Origin: an uncultured Bacteroidota bacterium
GTDB taxonomy: Bacteria > Bacteroidota > Bacteroidia > Chitinophagales > Chitinophagaceae
Direction of reading: 5' to 3'
Length of the DNA: 64,000 bases
Assembly (NCBI GenBank): GCA_903903635.1
Contig: CAIUZK010000083.1
Span: 23,178 to 87,177, forward strand
The notes beneath the pieces are model-generated. The model was not told where the DNA came from. It saw only the letters and a list, made by a program, of their open reading frames with translations, and ran no database searches. Both the position numbers and the translations under genes were made by a program. Shown here one piece after another: positions 52,508 to 61,050 of this stretch. How positions within the stretch are numbered: the first letter of the stretch is position 1; the number at the start of each line of letters is the position of its first letter.

Positions 52508-55294
52508 TTAGTCTAGTTTATAACGAATGCCTATTAAATAATTTCTTCCGTAAGAGTCTTTTTCAACAAGGGTTGTACTCTTAAGCGTTTGGTAGGGTAA
52601 CTGATAGGTACCTGTAATAAAAGGATCCTTCGATTTCATCAATTCTACAATAACTGATGTATTAAGCAGGTTATTCACTTTTGCATACACCGATAAATGC
52701 TTCACTATCCTTTTCTCGCAGGAGAAATCAAAGAAGGATGTAGCGCGTTGCCAGTAATCAAGCCCTTCGTAAATAGACAGGAACTGGATACGCCTGCCGG
52801 TATATGCCCAGCTCAGATGGGCATCAAGCCCTAATTTGGGGTCCTTGTAGATCAGTGCAAGGTTGGCCACATGTGCTGACTGGCCCTGTAATGGCCGGGT
52901 AACATTTACAAAAACACTTTGTATCTGGCCACTGGTATCACGGATACGGGACAACTTAGTGGTCGTTACTGAAGAATTTGTATAAGTGTAATTGGCGGAG
53001 ATACCAAACTTGTGAAAGTACTTGGTGGCAACAATTTCAGCGCCATAATTTATTGCAGGATTTCCGGTAACATTCCGGGGCTGCAACTCACCTGCCGAAA
53101 CTTTAGACCCTTCTGATACAAGTTCGTACTCAATCGGGTTGGTAATATTCTTATAAAATGCGCCTACAAGCAACTGGTCCAATCCTTTAGGAAACCACTC
53201 ATATCTAAGGTCGAAGTTGTGCGCAACACTGTGGTTAAGACTGTCATTGCCAATTTCATTATATACTTCTCCGATAATCGTAACCGGTACTATTTCAAAA
53301 TAGCCGGGACGGGATATTGACTCGAAATAAGAGAAACGCAGATTCTGCTTTTCAGCTAATGAATATTTCAGATGGATACTTGGCAGCACATCAGTGTATT
53401 TAAATTCTCCGTTCTGGCCGGGAACCAGATTGGGATCAACATTCATGGCATACTTTTCGTGGGTATTCTCTACACGTATTCCACCAAGAACCTGAAGCTT
53501 TTCCAATTGTATTTTTGCCTGGCCATAATAAGCATAAATATCTTCCGATACTGCATAGTTCAGACTGCTGTTGGTGTTGCCAGTAGGTTGAGTCACTGTC
53601 ATATTTGCAGCCCAGATACTGGTAAAAGGCTGATTAGGCGTTGCAGAGCTAAGTGTATAATCATTATAGTAATTATTCCTGTTCTTATTACGATACATTC
53701 CACCTGCCATAAATTCGATCTCTTTACCAGCAATAGTTGGCTTATAGGTCAGATTGAGATAGGCTGCATGATCTTCATCCGTTGTTTTTTCCCAGCTATG
53801 CTTAAATGATTTAAAGTTTACCGGAGCAGGTATAGGTTTACCAAGGGTATCAATTGCAGCATTGGTAGTAGTGTGGAGCTCAGTCATATCTGGTACATCC
53901 ATGGAGGCCTTTGAATACACCAATGAATAATCCAGCTTCAGATTATCTGTCAACAGGTGTTTGCCCTGAAGTGTAAGATTCTCAATTGCTTGTTTACGGA
54001 AAGCAGCCCTTTGGGTAAAATCAACAGGACCTGTACCTGCGCCAACCCTATTGATCTGAACAGTAGTATCTGTTATATCCCTCATCTGCAACTCATTCAA
54101 CTGAAGGTATAATGCATAAAGGCTGATTGAATTCTTAGGATTGAATTCATAATCAATTTTAGAATGCAATCCCGTCCTTGTTTCCTGTGTTGAGTATTTT
54201 CTAACCTGCAGATCAGTTATAGCAGGATCATTATTTACACTTGGCTGAATGGACGGCAGGAAAAATATGTCGTCGCTCCCTTTAAATGTATTCTGATAAC
54301 TTCCGGAAAGCACAGCTCCTAACTTTTTACCTTTTAAGAACCTGTCACCAACAGTAAAACTCATTAATCCGTTGGCCGGGGCCTTAGCACTGCTGAAATC
54401 ACCTGTCCTGCGCTGAAAGTCGGTTAAAACAGCCGAATAACCGACGCCATGCTGTTGCAACGGGTCTTTCAAATTAAAACCACTTTTTGGAAATCCCTGA
54501 TAATTCCTGTCAAGCAATGTTTGGTTATATCCTGTTGCTGCGCTGGCAAATGCCACAAGGTGATCGGGGGCATTTTTCATTACCAGATTCATTGCACCAC
54601 CAATTGCATCGCCTTCCATAGAAGGTGTAATGGTTTTAATTACCTCTACCCTGTCAACCAACTCAGCAGGAAAAATATCCATAGGCACATAACGCATCTT
54701 GTCATCAGAACTCGGAATTTTTATGCCATTAACAAGCGTATAATTGTAACGCTTATCCATACCCCTTATAATAACATACCGAGCCTCACCATTGCTGCTC
54801 CGCTGAACAGTTACACCGGAAACGCGCTGTAATACATTGGCTATAGTTATATCCGGCAGGATGTCTATTGTTCTGGCTGAAATTATGTTCAACAGATTAT
54901 CAGATGTACGCTCCAGATTACGGGCCTGTTCATCACTGCCATTCTTCATTTTACTTTTTATCTCCACCTCGTTGAGAGTGGAAGAAAGCTGCGAAATACC
55001 CTGATTGATTTCCAAGGTCTGTCCCTCAGATAATACCACGTGCATTTTGAATAATTCATAGGACACAAACCTGACTTCAAGATCATATGCTCCTGCCGGT
55101 ATTTCACTTATTTTATAGCTGCCATCAAGCCCGGTGGTGTTACCAAATTGTGTGCCGGTAAGTACTACAATAGCTCCGATAATTGGTTCTCCGGTCTTTT
55201 TATCACTTATGATTCCTTTGATGGTTGCCGAATAACCTCTGACTGTAAATAATAAAATAAAAAGTAAAAGTACTTTGCCTTTTAATAGCTGCAT
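52508..55294 (-). CDS. TonB-dependent receptor (copy 2)
   Basis: A 928-residue outer-membrane receptor built like copy 1: signal peptide, carboxypeptidase-regulatory-like domain (ATIKGIISDKKTGEPIIGA), plug (NVLQRVSGVTVQRSS, RYVPMDIFPAELVDRVEVIK) and beta-barrel ending IGIRYKLD. A -7 box TAGATTTG (55311-55318) lies 16 bases upstream, behind which array D begins. The similarity of both genes, their partners and their promoters shows a segmental duplication. Confidence 0.9.
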   Translation of the reverse strand: MQLLKGKVLLLFILLFTVRGYSATIKGIISDKKTGEPIIGAIVVLTGTQFGNTTGLDGSYKISEIPAGAYDLEVRFVSYELFKMHVVLSEGQTLEINQGISQLSSTLNEVEIKSKMKNGSDEQARNLERTSDNLLNIISARTIDILPDITIANVLQRVSGVTVQRSSNGEARYVIIRGMDKRYNYTLVNGIKIPSSDDKMRYVPMDIFPAELVDRVEVIKTITPSMEGDAIGGAMNLVMKNAPDHLVAFASAATGYNQTLLDRNYQGFPKSGFNLKDPLQQHGVGYSAVLTDFQRRTGDFSSAKAPANGLMSFTVGDRFLKGKKLGAVLSGSYQNTFKGSDDIFFLPSIQPSVNNDPAITDLQVRKYSTQETRTGLHSKIDYEFNPKNSISLYALYLQLNELQMRDITDTTVQINRVGAGTGPVDFTQRAAFRKQAIENLTLQGKHLLTDNLKLDYSLVYSKASMDVPDMTELHTTTNAAIDTLGKPIPAPVNFKSFKHSWEKTTDEDHAAYLNLTYKPTIAGKEIEFMAGGMYRNKNRNNYYNDYTLSSATPNQPFTSIWAANMTVTQPTGNTNSSLNYAVSEDIYAYYGQAKIQLEKLQVLGGIRVENTHEKYAMNVDPNLVPGQNGEFKYTDVLPSIHLKYSLAEKQNLRFSYFESISRPGYFEIVPVTIIGEVYNEIGNDSLNHSVAHNFDLRYEWFPKGLDQLLVGAFYKNITNPIEYELVSEGSKVSAGELQPRNVTGNPAINYGAEIVATKYFHKFGISANYTYTNSSVTTTKLSRIRDTSGQIQSVFVNVTRPLQGQSAHVANLALIYKDPKLGLDAHLSWAYTGRRIQFLSIYEGLDYWQRATSFFDFSCEKRIVKHLSVYAKVNNLLNTSVIVELMKSKDPFITGTYQLPYQTLKSTTLVEKDSYGRNYLIGIRYKLD

Positions 55295-55310
55295 TCTCTG
55301 AAAATTTCGG

Positions 55311-55414
55311 CAAATCTATCAGACTAGAAGGTATTAATAACTTAATAAAGAATTGGTAACATATCCATAACTTTCTGGTAACCTCAGGATAATTTTCCGA
55401 TAACAATAATTTAA
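55311..55414 (-). promoter_or_regulatory. 11-bp repeat array D with -7 element, TonB receptor copy 2
   Basis: GGTAA at 55355 and 55377 and GATAA at 55399 (22-bp steps). TAA is found at 55335, 55346, 55357, 55368, 55379, 55390, 55401 and 55412, all 11 bp apart. The gene-strand -7 box TAGATTTG is at 55311-55318. Sequence and orientation resemble array C. Confidence 0.6.
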
Positions 55415-55575
55415 TCAACCAGCTACAATGCACTGGTAAATGTGCAGACGATTGAGTACAATATACACAAACGGGACTGAACATTCTTTCAGTAACAGCA
55501 ACGTATCTGCAGGAAATAGATCATCAATAACATTTATTATCCTAGCCTAAACTTCATTGCGAATTTCATTCACGA

Positions 55576-55683
55576 TTACAGCTTTTGTATTTTCTGCACG
55601 CTCCTCTTCCCATATGTATTTGTCATTTCAAGCAAATAGTTACCTGATGGTATTTGCCGAATCAGGATAACAATTATCAACTG
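55576..55683 (-). pseudogene. Remnant of a T9SS C-terminal domain
   Basis: The minus strand reads QIPSGNYLLEMTNTYGKRSV, then QKIQKL and stop. This is the typical end of a T9SS type A sorting domain (PSGNYLLEV...KIVKL). No start or full upstream frame is intact, so it is a gene relic. Confidence 0.45.
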
Positions 55684-55924
55684 TAGCCGGCAATATCACC
55701 GAAGAAACTTTGCAAGATTTCATAGTTACAACTACGGAAAACAGACGGAGTGAACTAATCCCGATTTTTCAGAATTTTAGTATACTGAGAGCTATCCCTT
55801 CTCAGACCATTACCCAACTGTGCCGACATTGGGTTTGCAGGCAATATACACGAATACTAAACTCCGGAAAGTACTCTGGGTTTAAGTAATTCTGTACTGT
55901 CTTTTGATAATATTATTGGTGATA

Positions 55925-57142
55925 TTACCTTTTTTCAAACTGTAAAGAAGCCATATTTCCATTCACACATTTAATATCTACAAAGTAGTTACCCGTTAAA
56001 AGTGAACTGATGTTAATATTAATACTTCCAGCACTTAGTGAACCTGAGAGCATTACCTGTCCATTTAGATTAGCTATCTGGTATACACCAGCAGCATCTA
56101 TGTCGCTTAACACAAGAACATTGGTAGCAGGATTAGGTGTTATGTTGTAAGGGAGGCGAAAAGGCTCGCTCCCAATTCCGGTTGACGAGGCAAATATATT
56201 GTCACTTACATATAGAGAAGCAGGGGGTGGGCCGGTATCTTCACAAGAAACAAATATGCGATTGTTTGAGACCCAGCAAACTCCTTCTGTCTGCCATTCG
56301 GCTCCAGAACCTATCTCTATCCTTCTTTTGTTGCCCGAAAAAAACATATCGCCATAAAAGTCACCCAGGAACCAGAGAAAAGAGTTAGCATGGCCGCTAA
56401 AGTAGCCCACCAGCACTACCTGATGGTTTACTGGATTGTAGTCTGCACCAGTAATCAGGCCATTAACGTTGAAATTGGTAAATGGGGTGAGCGCATAGAT
56501 ACCAGGTGTCTTAGGCATTTTATACACCCGTGTTTTAAGATCACCACGGTCTTTAGTAAAGATGTATAGTGAATCACCGACTGACATCAGGGCTTCACAA
56601 TCAAAATTGTGTGTACTGCTGGAAGTGAAACTTGTTTGGTCCGTGTAGGAAAATGAGATCGCCTGGGCATTCACATGGACTATTGAACCAGAACCGATGT
56701 CGCTTTTCTTTATCTTCAGCACCTTCAGGTCTGTTCTATCTCCATTATTATTACCATGGTCACCTACATAAATATAATTGCTGTCAGCTGTAATGTCTTC
56801 CCAATCGACAAGCGGGTAATTATCAATCATAACTGTTTGGATTGTATGGCCATCTGTGGTGTCTACCTGGTATATTTCAGCCGGGTTACCGCTGTCATTA
56901 TGTGTCCACAGTTTACCGTCTGTCCATACCAAACCTGAAGATTCATGGATTATACTATTGAAGGCTCCTCTCAAAAGAGGGGATTTGTGAGTTACGGGGT
57001 AAACACATGAGCCATCATTAGATGTTGCAGCAGGATTGTAATTGGAAGCTTGAGGATCTGTACAACCACTTTGGGCATTTGCGCTGCCGCAATAAAACAC
57101 TACCACAGCAGCAATCAACAGCTTCCTTGAATTATAAATCAT
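55925..57142 (-). CDS. Secreted beta-propeller-like protein with T9SS domain
   Basis: A 405-residue exported protein. After the signal peptide comes GCTDPQASNYNPAATSNDGSC, a Bacteroidota calcium-loop-like motif with paired Cys. The middle (ESSGLVWTDGKLWTHNDSG, WEDITADSNYIYVGDHGNN, ITGADYNPVNHQVVLVGY) resembles NHL/propeller-type secreted hydrolase-like proteins. The C-terminus, from NITPNPATNVLVL, is a T9SS domain. Ligand or activity unknown. Its promoter carries a -7 box and array E. Confidence 0.8.
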   Translation of the reverse strand: MIYNSRKLLIAAVVVFYCGSANAQSGCTDPQASNYNPAATSNDGSCVYPVTHKSPLLRGAFNSIIHESSGLVWTDGKLWTHNDSGNPAEIYQVDTTDGHTIQTVMIDNYPLVDWEDITADSNYIYVGDHGNNNGDRTDLKVLKIKKSDIGSGSIVHVNAQAISFSYTDQTSFTSSSTHNFDCEALMSVGDSLYIFTKDRGDLKTRVYKMPKTPGIYALTPFTNFNVNGLITGADYNPVNHQVVLVGYFSGHANSFLWFLGDFYGDMFFSGNKRRIEIGSGAEWQTEGVCWVSNNRIFVSCEDTGPPPASLYVSDNIFASSTGIGSEPFRLPYNITPNPATNVLVLSDIDAAGVYQIANLNGQVMLSGSLSAGSININISSLLTGNYFVDIKCVNGNMASLQFEKR

Positions 57143-57161
57143 AAGTTCTGAATAAAAACAA

Positions 57162-57230
57162 CAAACTTAGATTTTATTAAACGCGTCCATTGTTAGCAAA
57201 ACATTATCAAATTATTACCCAAATCTTGCC
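57162..57230 (-). promoter_or_regulatory. 11-bp repeat array E with -7 element
   Basis: The -7 box reads TAAGTTTG on the gene strand (57162-57169). TTAGC at 57193, TTATC at 57204, TTACC at 57215 and TTGCC at 57226 are spaced exactly 11 bp, giving G(G/A/C)TAA-type sites on the gene strand. Confidence 0.55.
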
Positions 57231-57338
57231 GCAACCGTTACAAGCGCAATCTATACAATTATAGAATGATTTTCGTTGCAAATCTCTTTCCTGAGGAAAG
57301 CGTTGTAATCCTGTAGAAAGGTTTGTCTGTCGTTGATA

Positions 57339-58916
57339 TTAGTTAGCTGGGATATAAATATCAAATGTTGCCCCTTTGCTTAATTCACTTGTTGCAATAA
57401 TAGTACCGTTATGATTCTCAACTATTTTTTTTACAATTGCCAGCCCAATGCCAGTGCCTCCATAAACTTCTTTCCCATGAAGTTTCTGAAACACTTCGAA
57501 TATACGTTCGCTAAAATGGGGTTCAAATCCAATACCGTTGTCTTTTATAGTAATATGGCAGTATGTCTTCTCGGAAGAAAGTTTCTCAATATTCAATTGG
57601 CTACCTGTTACAATCCTACTCCTTATTATTATATTTGATTGTACACCTGGATTTGAAAATTTAAGGGCATTGCTTATAAGGTTATACATGAGCTGACGAA
57701 ACTGAAAGGCAATGATGTTGGCAGAGCCAAGTCCGGTAGTTTCGATAGTAGCGAGCTTTTCCTGAATGGTATCTCTCAGTTCGGCTTTCACTTCCTCTAT
57801 GATCACACTCAGTTCGATCTTTTCAAACTTAAGTTCGGTGGTGCTGATGCGGGAAAAAGCAAGTAAATCGTCAATAAGTTGTTGCATTCTGCCGGCGGCT
57901 AATTGCATTCTTTGAAAATTATATTTGCCGTCTTCAGATAGATTTTCATTTTCGCTTTCGAGTAATATCGTTGCGAAGGTTTGTATTTTGCGTAACGGCT
58001 CCTGCAAATCGTGACCTGAAACATAAGTAAATGCCAGTAGCTCTTTGTTGGCGATGACTAACTCTGCTGCCCGCTTTTCCTTTTCGTCATTTTGGAAAGC
58101 AAGTTCTTTGTTGGCAATGATTAATTCTTCCGCCCTTTTTTCCTTTTCATCGTTCTGAAAGGCCAATTCTTTATTGGCAATGACCAGCTCTGCGGCCCGC
58201 TTTTCCTTTTCATCGTTTTGAAAGGCCAGTTCTTTGTTAGCAATGGTTAGCTCTGCCGCCCGCTTTTCCTTTTCGTCATTTTGGAAAGCAAGTTCTTTGT
58301 TGGCAATGATTAATTCTTCTGCCCTTTTTTCCTTTTCATCGTTCTGAAAAGCAAGTTCTTTGTTGGCAATGACTAACTCTGCGGCACGCTTCTCTTTTTC
58401 ATCATTTTGAAAGGCAAGCTCTTTATTAGCAATGGTTAGCTCTGCTGCCCGCTTTTCCTTTTCGTCATTTTGAAATGCAAGTTCTTTGTTGGCAATGATT
58501 AATTCTTCTGCCCTTTTTTCCTTTTCATCGTTTTGAAAGGCCAGTTCTTTGTTGGCAATGACTAACTCTGCTGCCCGCTTTTCCTTTTCATCATTTTGAA
58601 AGGCAAGCTCTTTGTTAGCAATGGTTAGCTCTGCCGCCCGCTTTTCCTTTTCGTCATTTTGGAATGCAAGTTCTTTGTTGGCAATGATTAATTCTTCCGC
58701 CCTTTTTTCCTTTTCATCGTTTTGGAAGGCCAGTTCTTTGTTGGCAATGACCAGCTCTGCGGCACGCTTCTCTTTTTCATCATTTTGGAATGCAAGCTCT
58801 TTGTTAGCAATGGTTAGCTCTGCTGATCGCTTTTCTTTCTCTTCATCCTGAGCAACCAGTTCTTTATTGGCAAAAAATTTCTTATCCGAATTCTTCTTTT
58901 CATTCTCAATTACCAT
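57339..58916 (-). CDS. Cytoplasmic histidine kinase with long coiled-coil repeat stalk
   Basis: A 525-residue soluble kinase. Residues ~25-300 are 13 copies of a 21-residue unit (core ANKELAFQNDEKEKRAAEL), equal to three heptads each, a continuous coiled coil. Then the HisKA domain with phospho-acceptor His in SGHDLQEPLRKI, the N box NLISNALKF, DNGIGF and GGTGIGLAIVKKIVENH of the ATPase domain. No sensor domain or membrane segment is present, so the input may come through the coiled coil or a partner protein. It follows three receiver-only response regulators on the same strand, which are its likely targets. Confidence 0.9.
   Translation of the reverse strand: MVIENEKKNSDKKFFANKELVAQDEEKEKRSAELTIANKELAFQNDEKEKRAAELVIANKELAFQNDEKEKRAEELIIANKELAFQNDEKEKRAAELTIANKELAFQNDEKEKRAAELVIANKELAFQNDEKEKRAEELIIANKELAFQNDEKEKRAAELTIANKELAFQNDEKEKRAAELVIANKELAFQNDEKEKRAEELIIANKELAFQNDEKEKRAAELTIANKELAFQNDEKEKRAAELVIANKELAFQNDEKEKRAEELIIANKELAFQNDEKEKRAAELVIANKELLAFTYVSGHDLQEPLRKIQTFATILLESENENLSEDGKYNFQRMQLAAGRMQQLIDDLLAFSRISTTELKFEKIELSVIIEEVKAELRDTIQEKLATIETTGLGSANIIAFQFRQLMYNLISNALKFSNPGVQSNIIIRSRIVTGSQLNIEKLSSEKTYCHITIKDNGIGFEPHFSERIFEVFQKLHGKEVYGGTGIGLAIVKKIVENHNGTIIATSELSKGATFDIYIPAN
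58038..58850 (-). repeat. 13 tandem 63-bp repeats with a 189-bp super-period
   Basis: Each unit encodes 21 residues. Units alternate as AAELT, AAELV, AEELI, and this triplet recurs four times (first unit SAELT, last AAELV), so the array grew by duplication of 189-bp blocks. Copy number may vary between strains. Limits are approximate. Confidence 0.88.
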
Positions 58917-58999
58917 TATTAATGTTTTAACTTTCGACCAGGGGACTTTAAAAAACTTTATTAATATTTCTTCATCTACTTATTATTCCAGCAACCTGA

Positions 59000-59449
59000 C
59001 TATTGTGCTTTAAGTACAAAATTTTCCCTAATCGGCTGTGTAATATCTCCTAATGCAACAAGCGTAAGAGATTGTAGTATTATTTCTTTGAATTTCAAAA
59101 ACTCAGAAGGCTTGCGAATGAAGTACTGCGCACCATTATTGTAAAGCGAGTTCACAACCTCTTGTTCAAAGGATGTTGAGAATACAATTACAGGAAGATG
59201 ATTCAATTTATCATTAAGTTTTATTTCCGATAAACACTCAAAGCCGTTTTTGCGCGGCATATTGATGTCAAGGAAAAGTATATGGGGTAATTCATTATTA
59301 GCGTTCATGAGCAGATCCATCAATTGTTCTCCATCGTGGACAGCAACAAGATTGGTGGGTATTATCAAATCTTCCAGTGCTTTTTTGAAGAAAATACAAT
59401 CGTCGGTATCGTCATCTGCAAGCAGGATATTCAGTTCTTTTAAAAGCAT
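59000..59449 (-). CDS. Receiver-only response regulator (Rcp1-like), third of three
   Basis: A 149-residue single REC domain with no output domain. Acidic pocket LLADDDTDD, phospho-acceptor Asp in FLDINMPRKNG, switch Ser/Thr in VFSTSF and conserved Lys in IRKPSE. Bacteroidota Rcp1-type regulators pair with kinases whose H box reads HDLQEPLRK, as in the kinase encoded 83 bases downstream. Confidence 0.9.
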   Translation of the reverse strand: MLLKELNILLADDDTDDCIFFKKALEDLIIPTNLVAVHDGEQLMDLLMNANNELPHILFLDINMPRKNGFECLSEIKLNDKLNHLPVIVFSTSFEQEVVNSLYNNGAQYFIRKPSEFLKFKEIILQSLTLVALGDITQPIRENFVLKAQ

Positions 59450-59495
59450 AAAGTATTGATCAATTAATAATTGTCAGTTATAGACACTAGCAAAA

Positions 59496-59978
59496 TTATG
59501 CTTGGGAATACCAGTCTATTGGCCTATCCGTATTTGAAGCATTAAGGATATATTTCAATGGGTTCTTAGAGAATGTATTTTCGGCAGCTAATGGAATCGC
59601 ATGATGTATTACCTGTTTAAGTTGTGCAAAATCGCTAGGCTTATGGATATATACATGCGCTCCACTCCTGAACAGCAAATTTATTGTGTCCCCTGAGTTA
59701 GTTGTTGAAAACATTACCACCGATATCCCTTTAAATTTTTTATTTTGCCTTATTTCAGCCAGACATTCTATGCCATTTTTACGTGGCATATTTATGTCGA
59801 GAAAAAGGACCAGTGGAAGGTTATCAGTATTTTCATTGAGGTACTTCATTAGTTTTTCTCCGTCATTTACAATAGTAAGGTGGGAGGATTCCAATATTTC
59901 TTCCAGTGCCTTTTTAAAAAACACACAATCATCTATGTCGTCATCTGCAAGTACAATATTTATTCCCTTCAAAATCAT
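59496..59978 (-). CDS. Receiver-only response regulator, second of three
   Basis: A 160-residue single REC domain: LADDDIDDCVFF, phospho-Asp in FLDINMPRKNG, MFSTTN and IHKPSD. I start at 59978 (MILKGINIVL), matching the first and third copies; a start at 60014 would overlap the previous gene and add 12 unrelated residues. A C-terminal tail of about 30 residues is not part of REC. No DNA-binding domain. Confidence 0.88.
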   Translation of the reverse strand: MILKGINIVLADDDIDDCVFFKKALEEILESSHLTIVNDGEKLMKYLNENTDNLPLVLFLDINMPRKNGIECLAEIRQNKKFKGISVVMFSTTNSGDTINLLFRSGAHVYIHKPSDFAQLKQVIHHAIPLAAENTFSKNPLKYILNASNTDRPIDWYSQA

Positions 59979-59988
59979 ATGATATAAA

Positions 59989-60456
59989 TTAATCGCAGCT
60001 TTCTTTCTTGTCACTCAGAGCCCTTTTATCTATTGCGATGATAAGGGCACGATGAATAATATCCTGCAGGTGTTTAATATCGGATGTCTTGGGCACATAT
60101 TCCTGCACTCCTATCTTTGATACGGTGTTTATCAAAACTTGCTCATATTCAGCATCCCGTCTAAAAGATGTTGTAAACACTACTATTGGCAAATTCCTGA
60201 ACTTTTCGTTTTCCCTTATTTCAATCAAACATTCGAATCCGTTTTTTCGCGGCATACTGAGATCAAGAAATAGAATGGCAGGCAGGTTTTCAGAATGCTC
60301 AAAAAGATAATTCATTAACTGCTCGCCATCGTGAACTATTGTAAGATGGGTTGTAACCGGTATTGCACTTAATGCTTTATCAAAAAATAAACAATCGTCT
60401 GTATCATCATCGGCAAGCAGGACATCAACAGGGATATATCGTTTTTTAAAATTCAT
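59989..60456 (-). CDS. Receiver-only response regulator, first of three
   Basis: A 155-residue single REC domain: LLADDDTDDCLFF, phospho-Asp in FLDLSMPRKNG, VFTTSF and VPKTSD. It has a small insertion between strands 4 and 5 (around residue 105) that the other two lack. It begins the response regulator/kinase operon. With one kinase and three receivers, some may act as phosphate sinks or route the signal to different partners. Confidence 0.88.
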   Translation of the reverse strand: MNFKKRYIPVDVLLADDDTDDCLFFDKALSAIPVTTHLTIVHDGEQLMNYLFEHSENLPAILFLDLSMPRKNGFECLIEIRENEKFRNLPIVVFTTSFRRDAEYEQVLINTVSKIGVQEYVPKTSDIKHLQDIIHRALIIAIDKRALSDKKESCD

Positions 60457-61050
60457 AAAAATTAACCAAATCGTTTTGAAAAAGTAATTGCATAACTTCT
60501 TTAAAACATAAACACGTATTGGAGTTACTGCCGATTGGGTGTAACCAATTCAGCAACCGTTTTTTTGTTTTTCAGCACATATGCCGTTATTACCCCTTGG
60601 GTTGTAATAGATTTATCCAAAATTGCTCAAATTAAGACAATAACACGTTACGAAATTTCATGAATTTGTTACACAATTCACACATTAGCGAATATGCCAT
60701 ACATACAAGACTAAATTGATGGATTATCAGATAAATCCTTGTATAATTTACCACATGTGTATAAAAAACATAAGAATGCCGAAGGGCAAGGTATTCAGTT
60801 GATCATTGGTTGGATAATGCATTTAGATATTAATTATTAAAGCCGCTCCAGGAGCGGCTTTATAAAAGTGATCCGGATTGGATTCGAGATGCAATCCTAA
60901 CTACCTGAGAATGAATTACTTTATTTTTTTTCGATTTTTTTGTCGATTAAAACAAGAACTTCTTAAAATAATTACACCGCTTTACGCAGGATTAACTATC
61001 GTTATAAAGATAACTAAAAATTTGCCACCAAGTATCGGGAATGAAAAAAA
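60457..61050. other. Gene-free spacer with one hairpin
   Basis: About 590 AT-rich bases between the response-regulator operon and the AbiE pair. I see no gene, array or clear -7 box. The only structure is the hairpin at 60839-60861. Confidence 0.6.
60839..60861. terminator. Intrinsic-terminator-like hairpin
   Basis: AAAGCCGCT (60839-60847) pairs with AGCGGCTTT (60853-60861) around CCAGG. On the minus strand the tail TTTAATAATT follows, about 190 bases after the AbiEii stop, so it probably ends that operon. Confidence 0.55.

Larger units (their letters stand above)
55295..55924. other. Gene-poor region with decayed coding sequence
   Basis: About 630 bases. The right-hand end of receptor copy 2 holds array D. 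The rest has no intact gene, but minus-strand fragments look like former coding sequence: a T9SS-like tail at 55576-55683 and a stretch around 55750-55850 reading PANPMSAQLGNGLRRD before a stop. Confidence 0.5.

Noticed and set aside
58038..58850. CRISPR-like array because of regular repeats
   Set aside because: The repeats are contiguous, code for a coiled coil in frame, and have no unique spacers.
60866..60915. GGATTGGATTCGAGATGCAATCC resembles part of a tRNA T-arm, perhaps an attachment site
   Set aside because: The would-be loop is 11 bases, not 7, and no other tRNA arm is found on either side or strand.
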